Source: Parerythrobacter lutipelagi
GTDB lineage: Bacteria; Pseudomonadota; Alphaproteobacteria; Sphingomonadales; Sphingomonadaceae
Reading direction: 5' to 3'
Assembly: GCF_005434975.1 (NCBI RefSeq)
Contig: NZ_SKCJ01000002.1
Location: forward strand, 496,001-560,000
Length of the DNA stretch: 64,000 bases
The position numbers and the translations under genes are program-made. Positions 53,653-63,738 of the stretch are shown piece by piece. How positions within the stretch are numbered: position 1 is the stretch's first letter; each line of letters opens with the position of its first letter. A model generated the notes under the pieces. It did no database searches, was not told the DNA's origin, and saw only the letters and a list, made by a program, of their open reading frames with translations.

Positions 53653-54990
53653 CTAGCCGTGCGCGAGAAGCTGTGCAATGCCGCGCGCGGCGGCGATGCA
53701 GTCGAGATCGTGCCAGTGCCGCCCGATGACCTGCATCCCGCACGGTAGATGGCCAGTGGCTCCGATCGGCAGGACAGTGGATGGCAAATTCGGGAAAGTG
53801 GCTATTCCGGCCCAGGCCAGGCCATCGCCGGCATTGCGCGAGGTTCCGTTGATAGTGATTTCGCCGCGGAATACGGACCCGTCGCGATGTTCGACTGCAA
53901 GAACCGGGGCAGGCGGCGCGAGCACGAAATCATATTCCGCGAAAAGAGCATCCCATGCGAGCTCGTTCTGCGTCTGCTGATCGAGCAGATTGAACCAGTC
54001 CGTCGCCGTGGCCCGCTCACCATCGGGCCCGGGCATTCCGCGCGCCATCGCGACATTGAGCATGCGCAGATATGATTGGTGTTGCGCTGCGAGGTCGGGC
54101 AGCAGGTCGCTGCTCCGGTCGATGGACAAGCCCCCCTTTTCCAGAATACCAAGTGCCGACTCTATCGGGCCGAGCACGGCTGAATCGACCGGGCATGTCG
54201 GCTGATCCAGCACGGCAAGGAATTTCAGTTCCCTGAGCGGTTTTGCGCTTTCAGCCATCGGAAGTTTGGCAGTCAGTCGCAGCAGTATCTCGATATCGTC
54301 GGCGTTGCGCGCAATCGGTCCGGCAATCGAGAGCACCCCATCATGCGCGTCTTTGCCAGCCATGGCCGGATGATCGTGGCCATGCTTGGAAACCAGTCCC
54401 CAGCTCGTCTTGTGGCCCCACACGCCGCAGAAATGGGCCGGGACACGCACTGAACCGCCGATGTCGGTGCCGTAATCGCACGGGACAAAACCGGCGCTGA
54501 CGGCTGCGGCGGCCCCGCCTGACGATCCGCCGGGGCTGCGGGTGTGATCGTGCGGATTGACCGTGCGGCCGTAAACCGGGTTGCTCGATTGCCAATCGGC
54601 CAGATCAGGCGGGACATTGGTCTTGCCGATCAGGATTGCGCCGCCGGTCTTGAGCTGCCGTACCACTCTGGCGTCGCGTTTCGCGATATTGCCGCTAAAT
54701 TTTTCATGCCCCCAGCAGGTCGGCAGTCCGTCAATGTCGAAGCTTTCCTTGATCGTCATCGGCACACCGAAGAGCGGCTGGTGTGGCATGATGTCGAGCC
54801 CTTCCATCGCCTTGGCTGTATCGCGCGCACGTTCGAAGTCGCGCACGACGACCGCGTTGATCGCGCCATCGCCCGCTTCGATGCGCCCGATTGCGGCATC
54901 GACCGCTTCGAGTGGGGAGAGCGTGCCCTCACGGATGAGTGCCGCGAGTTCGAGCGCACCGGGTTCGCCCGTCAGCTTCGGATAATCCAT
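53653..54990 (-). CDS. Amidase (GatA-like amidase signature family)
   Basis: A 445-residue enzyme of the amidase-signature family. The Lys of the Ser-cisSer-Lys triad is in GVPMTIKESFDIDGLPT, and the two serines are in SPGGSSGGAAAAVSAG; the typical GTDIGGSVRVPAHFCGVWG follows. It hydrolyses a C-N amide bond; the substrate is unknown. It is unlikely to be GatA of the tRNA amidotransferase, since gatB/C are absent and the tail differs. AAGGGGGAAGG precedes ATG 54990. Confidence 0.88.
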   Translation of the reverse strand: MDYPKLTGEPGALELAALIREGTLSPLEAVDAAIGRIEAGDGAINAVVVRDFERARDTAKAMEGLDIMPHQPLFGVPMTIKESFDIDGLPTCWGHEKFSGNIAKRDARVVRQLKTGGAILIGKTNVPPDLADWQSSNPVYGRTVNPHDHTRSPGGSSGGAAAAVSAGFVPCDYGTDIGGSVRVPAHFCGVWGHKTSWGLVSKHGHDHPAMAGKDAHDGVLSIAGPIARNADDIEILLRLTAKLPMAESAKPLRELKFLAVLDQPTCPVDSAVLGPIESALGILEKGGLSIDRSSDLLPDLAAQHQSYLRMLNVAMARGMPGPDGERATATDWFNLLDQQTQNELAWDALFAEYDFVLAPPAPVLAVEHRDGSVFRGEITINGTSRNAGDGLAWAGIATFPNLPSTVLPIGATGHLPCGMQVIGRHWHDLDCIAAARGIAQLLAHG

Positions 54991-55049
54991 CAACCTTCCC
55001 CCTTTGCGCAGAGCCTATAGCGCGCGGGGCCTGGGCGCAATCGAATGCG

Positions 55050-56417
55050 CTATTCGCGCGTGGCGGCGATCTCTGCGCCGTTCTGGAACAGGGTCAGACC
55101 GGTTATCGCCCCGTCTGCGCCGCGATCGAAACGAACCTTCGCGTCGACCACTTTGAGGAAGAACACATCCTCGCTTTCGGCAAACAGCGGGAAGGCGGGC
55201 TGGCCGGTGGCCTGAGCGACGAGCCCGTCGTCGTCTTGCGTGATGGTGATCTTGAATTGCGGGGTCACAGCGTAAGTTGCGAGGTATTCGCCCAGCGTAT
55301 CGGTATCCACGTCAACCGCGACCCGCTCGCTCGTCAGCCGCACTTCGCCGCCGCGCGCCAGTTCCATCAGTGCGGCGCCCAGCTTGTTGGCCGCGCCGCC
55401 GTTGAGATTGGCCAGCACGGCCACGGTGACCTTGCGGTCCGGGTCATAGCCGAGCCACGCGTTGAACCCTTCAATCCCGCCTCCATGGTAGATCGTTGTC
55501 CCGGCCTCTTCCTTGTCGATGACCACGCCGAGCGCGTATTTGTCATCGCCGACGGAATCCAGTTCGGTCGCGGTCAGGAAGGTTTGCAGGCTCGCTGGCG
55601 AAAGGATCTGCCCGCCATACAGTCCCTGCTGCCATTTCAGCAGATCACCGGTCGTAGAGTAAAATGCGCCAGCGCCGCGCGGGATGCCCATATTGACGAA
55701 ATCGGCATTCGCTACGCCACTGGCAGCGGGTGAATAGCCCGATGCCCGCTTCGGCAGAATGTCGGCTGTCTTGTCGATCCCGGTGTTCGACATGCCCAAC
55801 GGGTTGAGAATGCGCGACCGGACAAAATCCTCATAGGGCTCGCCGCTCGCTTTCTCGACGATCGCTGTGGCCAGGAGATAGCCTGAATTGGAATAGGACC
55901 ACTTGGTGCCCGGCTCGAAATCCAGCGGTTCAGCGGCGAAACGCTCGATCATCTCTTCCCGGGTTTTGGGCAGGTATTTTACCGTTGCGAAATCGTCGAA
56001 CGATGTGACGTTGGGAATGCCGGATGTGTGCTGCAGCAAATTGCGCACGGTGATCGCATTCCAGCTTTTCGGGCTTTCCGGCCAATAGGTGCGAACCTGT
56101 TCGTCGAGATCGACCTTGCCTTCCTCGACCAGCAACATGATGGCCGCAGCGGTGAACTGCTTGGTGACTGATCCGATGCGGAACTTTGTGTCGGTGGTGT
56201 TGTCGATATCCCATTCGAGATTGGCATCACCAACAGCCTTGTTGAACAGGATTTTCCCGTCCTGCGCAACCAGCGCGGCACCCATGAAACTTCCGTTGCT
56301 GCTCTCTTCGTTCACCACTTCGTCCATCCGCTCGGTGTCCTGAGCGTGAACTGTCGCACTGCTCAGCAACAGAGCAATCGGTGAAATGGTCAGAACAAAG
56401 CGGTAATCGCGCAGCAT
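55050..56417 (-). CDS. Exported serine hydrolase, beta-lactamase class C fold
   Basis: A 455-residue protein with a signal peptide (MLRDYRFVLTISPIALLLSS..., cleavage near VHAQ), the SxxK motif SVTK (residues 83-86), YSNSGY as the YxN motif, and HGGG as the third motif, followed by a C-terminal beta domain (about 340-455) common in this family. ATG 56417 is chosen because the GAAAGG ribosome binding site is eight bases before it; ATG 56423 is only two bases from it. Members include D-aminopeptidases and esterases, so substrate is open. It is the second such hydrolase in the window. Confidence 0.86.
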   Translation of the reverse strand: MLRDYRFVLTISPIALLLSSATVHAQDTERMDEVVNEESSNGSFMGAALVAQDGKILFNKAVGDANLEWDIDNTTDTKFRIGSVTKQFTAAAIMLLVEEGKVDLDEQVRTYWPESPKSWNAITVRNLLQHTSGIPNVTSFDDFATVKYLPKTREEMIERFAAEPLDFEPGTKWSYSNSGYLLATAIVEKASGEPYEDFVRSRILNPLGMSNTGIDKTADILPKRASGYSPAASGVANADFVNMGIPRGAGAFYSTTGDLLKWQQGLYGGQILSPASLQTFLTATELDSVGDDKYALGVVIDKEEAGTTIYHGGGIEGFNAWLGYDPDRKVTVAVLANLNGGAANKLGAALMELARGGEVRLTSERVAVDVDTDTLGEYLATYAVTPQFKITITQDDDGLVAQATGQPAFPLFAESEDVFFLKVVDAKVRFDRGADGAITGLTLFQNGAEIAATRE

Positions 56418-56488
56418 CGGCATGGCCTTTCAAGGTGAGTTATAGATATAATACACCGTGAAAGCCGAAGCTCAACCCCGCGCGCTCA

Positions 56489-56902
56489 CTATGTCGCGAA
56501 AAGATTGTCCGGATTTGCCATCGCTTTGATTTCCACCGCGTTGCCGCTGGGATCACGGAAGAACATCGTCGCCTGTTCGCCCGGCTCTCCGGCAAATCGG
56601 ATGGTCGGCTCGATAACGAAGTCGGTTCCGACGGCGGTCAATCGCGCTACCAGCGCCTTCCATTCTTTCATCGGCAACACGACGCCGAAATGCGGCACCG
56701 GGACCCCGTGGCCGTCGACGTGATTGCTCGCCGCATCGCTGCTGCGCGCGGGGGCGAGATGCGCGACAATCTGGTGGCCGTAGAAATCGAAGTCGATCCA
56801 CTCGTCGCTGCTGCGCCCTTCCGCGCAGCCCATGACCCCGCCCCAGAATTCGCGCGCGGCGGCGAGGTCGTGGACGGGAAAGGCCAGGTGGAAAGGTGGC
56901 AC
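56489..56902 (-). CDS. VOC (glyoxalase/dioxygenase fold) family protein
   Basis: A 137-residue protein of the vicinal oxygen chelate fold. It starts [20 protein letters not shown] with the first metal-ligand His, has HFGVVLP and ends with [14 protein letters not shown] carrying the final Glu ligand. Translation probably starts at GTG 56902, twelve bases after lpd ends, so it may be the last gene of the 2-oxoglutarate dehydrogenase transcript. Substrate unknown; similar proteins are annotated as glyoxalase-like or extradiol dioxygenase-like. Confidence 0.82.
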   Translation of the reverse strand: MPPFHLAFPVHDLAAAREFWGGVMGCAEGRSSDEWIDFDFYGHQIVAHLAPARSSDAASNHVDGHGVPVPHFGVVLPMKEWKALVARLTAVGTDFVIEPTIRFAGEPGEQATMFFRDPSGNAVEIKAMANPDNLFAT

Positions 56903-56913
56903 TAGCGGCTGGC

Positions 56914-58344
56914 TCAGATATGGATCGGCTTGCCCTGTACGCCCATCGCCGCTTCCTTCATCGCTTCGGCGTGCGTCGGGTGAGCGTGGCAGGTGTAGGC
57001 GATGTCCTCGCTGGTCGCGCCAAACTCCATGGCGACACAGGCTTCGGCGATCATCGTGCCGGCGACGCTCGCGATGGCCCACACGCCAAGGACGCGGTCG
57101 CTTTCAGCTTCTGCGATGACCTTCACGAAACCTTCCGGCTCGTGGTTGGTCTTGGCGCGGCTGTTGGCCATCATCGGGAACTTGCCGACTTTGATCTTGG
57201 ACTTGTCGCCGCCCATTTTCTCGATCGCCTGTTCGGTGGTCAGGCCGACACCGGCAATCTCAGGCCAAGTGTAGACCACGTTGGGGATGACATCGTGGTT
57301 CACGATGCCGGTCTCGCCCGCGATGTTTTCCGCGACTGCAATGCCTTCATCCTCGGCCTTGTGCGCCAGCATCGGGCCGCGAACGACATCACCGATGGCC
57401 CACACGCCCCCATTTTCATCGGCAACCTTGGTGCGGAAATCGTGGTCGGTTTCAACCTGCCCGCGCTGATTAATTTCGAGCCCGATGGCGTCGAGGCCGA
57501 GCCCGTCGGTGTTCGGTTTGCGGCCAATCGACACCAGCACGCAATCGGCTTCCATCGTCTCTGCATCGCCGCCTGCAGCAGGTTCGAACGTCAGAGTCGC
57601 CTTCTTGCCTTTGACAACGACGCCGGTGACCTTGGTCGACAGCTTGAATTCGATGCCCTGCTTCTTGAAGATCTTGCGCGACTCCTTGCGGATATCGCCG
57701 TCCATTCCGGGCAGGATCTCGTCGAGGAATTCGATGCAGGTGACTTCGGCACCCAGGCGCCGCCAGACCGAGCCGAGTTCCAGCCCGATCACGCCGCCGC
57801 CGATGACGACCATTTTCTTGGGCACTTTGGCCAGTTCGAGCGCGCCGGTGGAATCGACCACTACGCCCTTGGCATTGTCGACTTCGACACCGGGCAGGGG
57901 CGTAACGGAGGATCCTGTGGCAATCACAATGTCTTTCGCGGTAACGGTTTCGTCACCCACTTTGACCGTGTGCGCATCCTGGAAGCTGGCGTAACCCTTC
58001 TTCCAGTCGACCTTGTTCTTCTTGAACAGGAACTCGATGCCCTTGGTCAGCCCGTCGACCGCGTCGATCCGCTGGGCATGCATCTTGTCGAGATTGAGCT
58101 TCGGGGTCACATCCACGCCCATGTCGGCCATGGTGCCGTTGCTCGCCGCGTCGAAATATTCCGACGCATGCAACATCGCCTTGGACGGAATGCAGCCGAC
58201 ATTGAGGCAGGTGCCGCCGAGCGTTGCGCGACCTTCCGCGCAAGCCGTCTTCAGCCCCAGCTGCGCCGCGCGGATCGCTGCGACATAGCCGCCGGGTCCG
58301 GCACCGATGACAAGGACGTCGTAATCGTAAGAATGCTCAGCCAC
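56914..58344 (-). CDS. lpdA: Dihydrolipoyl dehydrogenase (E3)
   Basis: Lpd (476 residues) is the FAD-dependent E3 component that reoxidises dihydrolipoamide in 2-oxoacid dehydrogenase complexes. Seen are the FAD-binding [20 protein letters not shown], the redox disulfide [13 protein letters not shown], the NAD-binding [16 protein letters not shown] and the C-terminal His/Glu pair in [17 protein letters not shown] 58344 is the likely start; it overlaps the end of the small lipoprotein gene by eight bases. It follows sucA and sucB, so it serves at least the 2-oxoglutarate complex. Confidence 0.95.
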   Translation of the reverse strand: MAEHSYDYDVLVIGAGPGGYVAAIRAAQLGLKTACAEGRATLGGTCLNVGCIPSKAMLHASEYFDAASNGTMADMGVDVTPKLNLDKMHAQRIDAVDGLTKGIEFLFKKNKVDWKKGYASFQDAHTVKVGDETVTAKDIVIATGSSVTPLPGVEVDNAKGVVVDSTGALELAKVPKKMVVIGGGVIGLELGSVWRRLGAEVTCIEFLDEILPGMDGDIRKESRKIFKKQGIEFKLSTKVTGVVVKGKKATLTFEPAAGGDAETMEADCVLVSIGRKPNTDGLGLDAIGLEINQRGQVETDHDFRTKVADENGGVWAIGDVVRGPMLAHKAEDEGIAVAENIAGETGIVNHDVIPNVVYTWPEIAGVGLTTEQAIEKMGGDKSKIKVGKFPMMANSRAKTNHEPEGFVKVIAEAESDRVLGVWAIASVAGTMIAEACVAMEFGATSEDIAYTCHAHPTHAEAMKEAAMGVQGKPIHI

Positions 58345-58660
58345 CGGTGCTCTCCGTGTTTGTTTCAGGCGTCGCGGCACCAGCTTCACTGGCACAGGCG
58401 CGCACGATCTCCTCGACGCGTGCCTGATCCACCTGAGTGAGCTCGTCTGCGCTCTTCTCCATGAATGTGTCGGCGGTGCATTCGCAGACCGGAGTGACCA
58501 GTTCGTTGGCGATATTGAGGCTTTCGCTCACTGACTGGCATTGTTCGACCACAGTTGTGCGGATCTGCTCGCCAAGCTGGTCTTTTGCCAAATCTGTCGC
58601 AGCATCGCATCCCACCAGTGCGAGGGCTGCTCCGACGGCAAGGAAAGGGGGCAATTTCAT
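58337..58660 (-). CDS. Small lipoprotein between sucB and lpd
   Basis: A 107-residue protein with a lipoprotein signal (MKLPPFLAVGAALALVGC, lipobox LVGC at residues 15-18), a helical domain with two cysteines in a CxC arrangement (VTPVCECTADTF), another in EQCQSV and one in VRACASE, and a Thr/Glu/Gly-rich tail. Its last eight bases overlap the lpd start in another frame, so translation is coupled. No family name is recognised. Why an envelope lipoprotein is encoded inside the 2-oxoglutarate dehydrogenase operon is unclear. Confidence 0.74.
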   Translation of the reverse strand: MKLPPFLAVGAALALVGCDAATDLAKDQLGEQIRTTVVEQCQSVSESLNIANELVTPVCECTADTFMEKSADELTQVDQARVEEIVRACASEAGAATPETNTESTGG

Positions 58661-58681
58661 AACTCGTTCCTCAGACTGGTA

Positions 58682-59956
58682 TCAAAGATCGATCAGCATC
58701 CGGGTCGGATCTTCGATCGCTTCCTTGATGATCTTGAGCGCGGTCACGGCCTCACGGCCGTCGATCAGGCGGTGGTCGTAGCTGAGCGCGATATACATCA
58801 TCGGGCGGATGACGATTTCGCCGTCGACCACCACGGCGCGGTCTTCGATCCGGTGCAAACCGAGCACCGCGCTTTGCGGCGGGTTGATGATCGGGGTCGA
58901 CATCAGCGATCCGAAGACGCCGCCGTTGGAGATCGTGAAAGTGCCGCCCTTCATGTCTTCCATCGTCAGCGTGCCGTCCTTGGCGCGCTTGCCGAAATCG
59001 GCGATGTCTTTCTCGATCCGGGCAAAGCCCTTGTCCTGCGCGTCGCGGATAACCGGAACCACGAGGCCGTTGGGCGCGCTGACCGCCACCGAGATATCGA
59101 CATAGTCGTGGTAAACGATCTCCTGACTACCTTCCGGGCCTTCGATATAAGCGTTGACGCTGGGCACATCCTTCAGCGCCAGGCAGGCTGCCTTGGCGAA
59201 AAAGCCCATGAAGCCGAGCCGGATGTCGTGCTTCTTGGCGAACATGTCCTTGTACTTCGTCCGCGCTTCGATCACCGCCGACATGTCCACATCGTTGAAC
59301 GTCGTCAGCAGCGCAGCATTTTCCTGTGCGCCCTTCAGCCGTTTGGCGATGGTTTGGCGCATCCGCGTCATCTTGACGCGTTCCTCGCGGCGCTCGCCGC
59401 CAGTAGCGGTTGCCGTTGCTGTTGCTAGTGCTGCAGGGGCGCTTTGCGACGGTGCCGGGCTTGCGGTCTTGGCTTTGGCCGCAGCAATCACGTCTTCCTT
59501 GGTCAGGCGGCCGTCCTTGCCGGTCCCTTTGATGGTCGAAGGATCGACACCGTGTTCAAGCACGGCGCGGCGAACAGCGGGGCTGAGTGTCTGTGAGTTG
59601 TCGTTGTTCTCGCTTGCGGCGGGTGCCGGAGCTGGCGAGGGGGCAGGAGAGGAACCGGAAGAAGCGTCTTCCTCCTGCGCTTTGCGGCCAGCCTCTTCGC
59701 CCTTCGCGGCGGGGGCGGCACCTTCCTCTACCAGAGCAAGAACGGCTCCGACTTCGACTGTGTCGCCGACTTCGGCTTTCAATTCCTGCAAGACGCCTGC
59801 AACCGGTGACGGCACTTCGACAGCGACCTTGTCGGTCTCGAGGCTGACGATCGGCTCGTCGACGGCAACCGCATCGCCGGGCTGCTTGAGCCATTCGCCG
59901 ATAGTGCCTTCAGCTACTGATTCGCCGAGTGCTGGGACTGTAATTTCCGTGGCCAT
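58682..59956 (-). CDS. sucB: 2-oxoglutarate dehydrogenase E2, dihydrolipoyl succinyltransferase
   Basis: The E2 core component (424 residues). An N-terminal lipoyl domain (1-75) carries the lipoylated lysine in [12 protein letters not shown], followed by a flexible Ala/Pro/Glu linker, a peripheral-subunit-binding domain (about 118-155, [20 protein letters not shown]) and the catalytic domain with [20 protein letters not shown] and the active site [12 protein letters not shown]. The [15 protein letters not shown] type favours the succinyltransferase over the acetyltransferase. It lies eleven bases after sucA. Confidence 0.96.
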   Translation of the reverse strand: MATEITVPALGESVAEGTIGEWLKQPGDAVAVDEPIVSLETDKVAVEVPSPVAGVLQELKAEVGDTVEVGAVLALVEEGAAPAAKGEEAGRKAQEEDASSGSSPAPSPAPAPAASENNDNSQTLSPAVRRAVLEHGVDPSTIKGTGKDGRLTKEDVIAAAKAKTASPAPSQSAPAALATATATATGGERREERVKMTRMRQTIAKRLKGAQENAALLTTFNDVDMSAVIEARTKYKDMFAKKHDIRLGFMGFFAKAACLALKDVPSVNAYIEGPEGSQEIVYHDYVDISVAVSAPNGLVVPVIRDAQDKGFARIEKDIADFGKRAKDGTLTMEDMKGGTFTISNGGVFGSLMSTPIINPPQSAVLGLHRIEDRAVVVDGEIVIRPMMYIALSYDHRLIDGREAVTALKIIKEAIEDPTRMLIDL

Positions 59957-59967
59957 AATATGGTTCC

Positions 59968-62814
59968 TCAGGCCTTCTTGTTCTTGGGTTTTGTGTTGCG
60001 TGCTGCCGCGCCGCCATCATTCAGGCCAAGAGCCATCCCGACGAGCGAGCGTTGCTGTTCCGCGTGACGTTTCGCCAGGCCGGTCGCGGGCGATGCCGCG
60101 ACCTCGCGCCCGGCATATCGCGGCCGCATGCCATCGTGGCCGGCATCGCTGAGCGATTGTTCAATCTGGCTTTCGACAAAGAACCAGGCACCGTTGTTCT
60201 TCGGCTCTTCCTGGCACCAGATGACCTCTTCGAGATTGGTCATCCGGCTCAGGCGAACCGAAAGCGGATCGCCCGGGAAGGGGTAAAGCTGTTCGATCCG
60301 CACGATCGACACATCGTCGAGCCCTTCTTCGTCGCGCCGTTCGATCAAGTCGTAAGCCACCTTGCCGGAACACAGCACGAGGCGGCGCACCTTCTTGTCC
60401 GCTATTTCGGTCAGATCGGATTTGATCCGCATGAAATGGTGTTCATTCTGGAATTCGGCTTCCGGGCTTTTCGCCATCGGATGACGCAGCAGCGACTTCG
60501 GCGTCATGATCACCAGCGGCTTGCGGAACGGACGCAGCATCTGGCGGCGAAGCACATGGAAGTAATTCGCCGGGGTGGTGATGTTGCACACCTGGATATT
60601 GTCGTTGGCGCACAGCTGGAGAAAACGTTCGAGCCGCGCAGAGCTGTGTTCGGGACCCTGACCCTCATAACCGTGCGGCAGCAACAGAACGAGCCCGTTG
60701 GCCCGCAGCCATTTCACCTCGCCCGAGGCGATGAACTGATCGATCATGATCTGCGCGCCGTTGGCGAAATCGCCGAACTGCGCTTCCCACAGAACCAGCG
60801 TTTTCGGGTCGGCCATGGCAAAGCCGTATTCGAAACCGAGCACGCCATATTCGCTGAGCGGGCTGTCGTAGACTTCGAATTTGCCGTGCGGGAGCTGGCA
60901 CAGCGGGATGTATTTGCGTTCGTCCGTTTGATCGACCCACACCGCATGCCGCTGGCTGAAGGTGCCGCGGCCCGAATCCTGTCCGGACAGGCGCACACCG
61001 TATCCCTCGGTCACAAGACTGCCATAGGCGAGCGCTTCTGCCGTCGCCCAGTCGAAGCCTTCGCCGCTCTTGAACATCTCTCGCTTGGCATCGATCACGC
61101 GGCTCAGCGTCTTGTGGATGTTCAAATCGTCAGGGACGGTAGTGAGCGTACGCCCAAGGCTGTCGAACAGCTTCTTCGGGATAGCGGTTTCGACATTGCG
61201 CCGGGCGCTTTCCGGATCGGCGGGCTTGTTAAGGCCAGCCCAGCGCCCGCCAAACCAATCGGCATGATTGGGCTTGTAGCTTTTCGCAGCGTCGAATTCG
61301 TCCTGCAGGTGAGCGGCGAATTCGTCGCGCATCTGAGGGGCCGCTCCTGCTTCAATCACGCCTTCTTCAATCAGCGAATCGGCGTAGAGATAGCTGACCT
61401 TCTTGTGCGATCGGATCGCATCATACATCAGCGGCTGCGTGAACTTGGGTTCGTCGCCTTCGTTGTGGCCGAACCGGCGATAGCACCACATGTCGATCAC
61501 GATGTCGCGCTTGAAGGTCTGACGATAGTCGACCGCAAGCTTGCAGGCGAAAGTCACCGCTTCGGGATCGTCGCCATTGACGTGGAGGATCGGTGCCTGA
61601 ACGCCCTTCGCAAGATCCGAGGGGTAGGGCGACCCGCGCGAGAACCTGGGCGCGGTGGTGAAGCCGATCTGGTTGTTGATGATGAAGTGGATGCAGCCGC
61701 CGGTGTTGTATCCGTTGATCCCGGTCAGGCTCATGCTTTCCCACACCACGCCCTGGCCCGCGAAGGCGGCATCGCCATGGATCAGTACCGGCAGGACTTG
61801 CTCGTGATCATCGAGGTCGTCGCGGATGGCCTGTTGCGCGCGTGCCTTGCCGAGGACGACCGGATCGACCGCTTCGAGGTGCGATGGATTGGGCACCAGG
61901 CTCATGTGCACGGAAATACCGTCGAACTCGCGGTCCGTACTGGTACCGAGATGGTATTTCACATCGCCCGAACCGCCGACATCATCGGGGTTGGCGCTGC
62001 CGCCGGAAAATTCGTGGAAGATGACCTTGTACGGTTTGCCCATCACATTCGCGAGGACATTGAGCCGGCCGCGGTGGGCCATGCCGTAAATGATTTCACG
62101 CACGCCGAGCGAACCGCCGTATTTGATGACGGCTTCCAGCGCGGGAATCATCGATTCCCCGCCATCGAGACCGAAACGCTTGGTCCCGACATATTTCTTG
62201 CCGAGGAAATTTTCGTATTCCTCGCCGCGGATCACCGCTTGCAATATCGCCTTTTTGCCTTCGGCTGAAAACTGGATCGTGTCTTCGGGGCTCTCGAACT
62301 GGTCTTGCAGGAACCGGCGTTCCTCGGTGTCCGAGATGTGCATATATTCGAGGCCGACGTGGCCGCAGTAGGTTTCGCGCAGCACCCGGTAAAGCTCGCC
62401 CACCGTGACCCATTCGAAGCCGAACACGCCGCCGACAAAGACCTCGCGGGCTTCCTGTCCGGCAAAGCCGTGCCATTCCAGTTGCAGGTCTTCCGGTTCC
62501 TCGCGGTGGGACAGGCCGAGCGGGTCGAGATTGGCCGCCAGATGTCCGCGCACCCGGTACAGCCGCACGAGCAGCATGGCGCGGATCGAGTCCCCCGCCG
62601 CCGCTTCGATATCGGCGCGGCTCATCGCTTTGCCCGATTTTGCCGCCGCTTGCTCGACCGCGAGCTTCATCGTGGTCGGGTCGAGCGCCTGTGTCAGGTC
62701 GGCGTCGGAATCGACCACCGACGCGAGCCAGCCGGGATTGGCCCAGCTCGGCCCGGGCTGCGGGCCTTCCTGATCGCCCATCTCGGGCAGGAAATCGTGG
62801 TTCTCGTTACCCAT
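59968..62814 (-). CDS. sucA: 2-oxoglutarate dehydrogenase E1 component
   Basis: The thiamine-diphosphate E1 (948 residues) decarboxylates 2-oxoglutarate in the TCA cycle. The body is canonical: [31 protein letters not shown]-like [37 protein letters not shown], the TPP region [15 protein letters not shown] and the C-terminal RIEQLYPFP. The N-terminus before residue 40 ([20 protein letters not shown]) lacks the usual FLSGANAxYIExLY segment thought to bind other subunits. ATG 62814 follows sucD closely, and no upstream start adds the missing part. Confidence 0.95.
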   Translation of the reverse strand: MGNENHDFLPEMGDQEGPQPGPSWANPGWLASVVDSDADLTQALDPTTMKLAVEQAAAKSGKAMSRADIEAAAGDSIRAMLLVRLYRVRGHLAANLDPLGLSHREEPEDLQLEWHGFAGQEAREVFVGGVFGFEWVTVGELYRVLRETYCGHVGLEYMHISDTEERRFLQDQFESPEDTIQFSAEGKKAILQAVIRGEEYENFLGKKYVGTKRFGLDGGESMIPALEAVIKYGGSLGVREIIYGMAHRGRLNVLANVMGKPYKVIFHEFSGGSANPDDVGGSGDVKYHLGTSTDREFDGISVHMSLVPNPSHLEAVDPVVLGKARAQQAIRDDLDDHEQVLPVLIHGDAAFAGQGVVWESMSLTGINGYNTGGCIHFIINNQIGFTTAPRFSRGSPYPSDLAKGVQAPILHVNGDDPEAVTFACKLAVDYRQTFKRDIVIDMWCYRRFGHNEGDEPKFTQPLMYDAIRSHKKVSYLYADSLIEEGVIEAGAAPQMRDEFAAHLQDEFDAAKSYKPNHADWFGGRWAGLNKPADPESARRNVETAIPKKLFDSLGRTLTTVPDDLNIHKTLSRVIDAKREMFKSGEGFDWATAEALAYGSLVTEGYGVRLSGQDSGRGTFSQRHAVWVDQTDERKYIPLCQLPHGKFEVYDSPLSEYGVLGFEYGFAMADPKTLVLWEAQFGDFANGAQIMIDQFIASGEVKWLRANGLVLLLPHGYEGQGPEHSSARLERFLQLCANDNIQVCNITTPANYFHVLRRQMLRPFRKPLVIMTPKSLLRHPMAKSPEAEFQNEHHFMRIKSDLTEIADKKVRRLVLCSGKVAYDLIERRDEEGLDDVSIVRIEQLYPFPGDPLSVRLSRMTNLEEVIWCQEEPKNNGAWFFVESQIEQSLSDAGHDGMRPRYAGREVAASPATGLAKRHAEQQRSLVGMALGLNDGGAAARNTKPKNKKA

Positions 62815-62847
62815 GGCGGGCTCCCGGGGAGGCTGGGGGAGGAGGGA

Positions 62848-63738
62848 TCAGGCGAGTTCTTTAAGCATCGCGTCGAGCGTGGTGCCAAGCTCGCTGGGCG
62901 AAGGCGAAACCCGTACACCGGCTTCCTCCATCGCTGCGATCTTGTCATCCGCGCCGCCTTTGCCGCCGGAAACGATTGCACCGGCATGACCCATGCGGCG
63001 GCCCGGAGGCGCGGTGCGGCCTGCGATGAAGCCGACCGTCGGCTTCTTGCGGCCCTTCTTCGCTTCGTTTGCGAGGAATTCTGCTGCTTCTTCTTCCGCG
63101 CTGCCGCCGATCTCGCCGATCATGATCATCGACTGGGTTTCATCGTCGCTCAGGAACATGTCGAGCACGTCGATGAAGTTGGTGCCGTTGACTGGATCGC
63201 CGCCGATGCCGACCGCGGTGGTCTGGCCAAGTCCGACCATGGTGGTCTGGTGCACAGCTTCGTAAGTCAGCGTGCCGGAGCGCGAGACAACGCCGACGCT
63301 GCCCTTCTTGAAGATGGAGCCCGGCATGATGCCGATCTTGCATTCACCGGGGGTCAGCACGCCGGGGCAGTTCGGGCCGATCAGGCGCGATTTGGAGCCT
63401 ACGAGCGCACGCTTGACGCGCACCATGTCCAGCACCGGAATGCCTTCCGTGATCGCAACGATCAGCTCCATCTCCGCATCGATCGCTTCGAGGATCGAAT
63501 CCGCAGCGAAGGGCGGCGGGACATAGATGCAGGTCGCGGTCGCGCCGGTCGCCTTCTTGGCATCGCCGACAGTGTTGTAGACCGGCAGGCCGATATGCGT
63601 CGTGCCGCCTTTGCCCGGCGTCACGCCCGCAACCATCTGCGTCCCGTAATCGAGCGCCTGCTGGGTGTGGAAGGTACCGGTGTCGCCGGTCATCCCCTGG
63701 GTGATGACCTTGGTGTCTTTGTTTACGAGGATGGACAT
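62848..63738 (-). CDS. sucD: Succinate-CoA ligase subunit alpha
   Basis: SucD (296 residues) with SucC converts succinyl-CoA to succinate with nucleotide triphosphate formation. Seen are the CoA-binding [60 protein letters not shown] and the active-site His region [23 protein letters not shown] 63738 shares a base with the stop of the upstream unknown gene (TAATG). sucC is not in the window, though it may lie just beyond it. Confidence 0.96.
   Translation of the reverse strand: MSILVNKDTKVITQGMTGDTGTFHTQQALDYGTQMVAGVTPGKGGTTHIGLPVYNTVGDAKKATGATATCIYVPPPFAADSILEAIDAEMELIVAITEGIPVLDMVRVKRALVGSKSRLIGPNCPGVLTPGECKIGIMPGSIFKKGSVGVVSRSGTLTYEAVHQTTMVGLGQTTAVGIGGDPVNGTNFIDVLDMFLSDDETQSMIMIGEIGGSAEEEAAEFLANEAKKGRKKPTVGFIAGRTAPPGRRMGHAGAIVSGGKGGADDKIAAMEEAGVRVSPSPSELGTTLDAMLKELA

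Noticed and set aside
56896-58440. A 514-codon plus-strand open frame across lpd
   Set aside because: Antisense to lpd with its redox and nucleotide motifs intact; no recognisable protein in the plus frame.
60052-62268. A 738-codon plus-strand open frame across sucA
   Set aside because: It lies antisense to the clearly conserved sucA gene; high GC in the third codon position produces such shadows and the translation matches no family.
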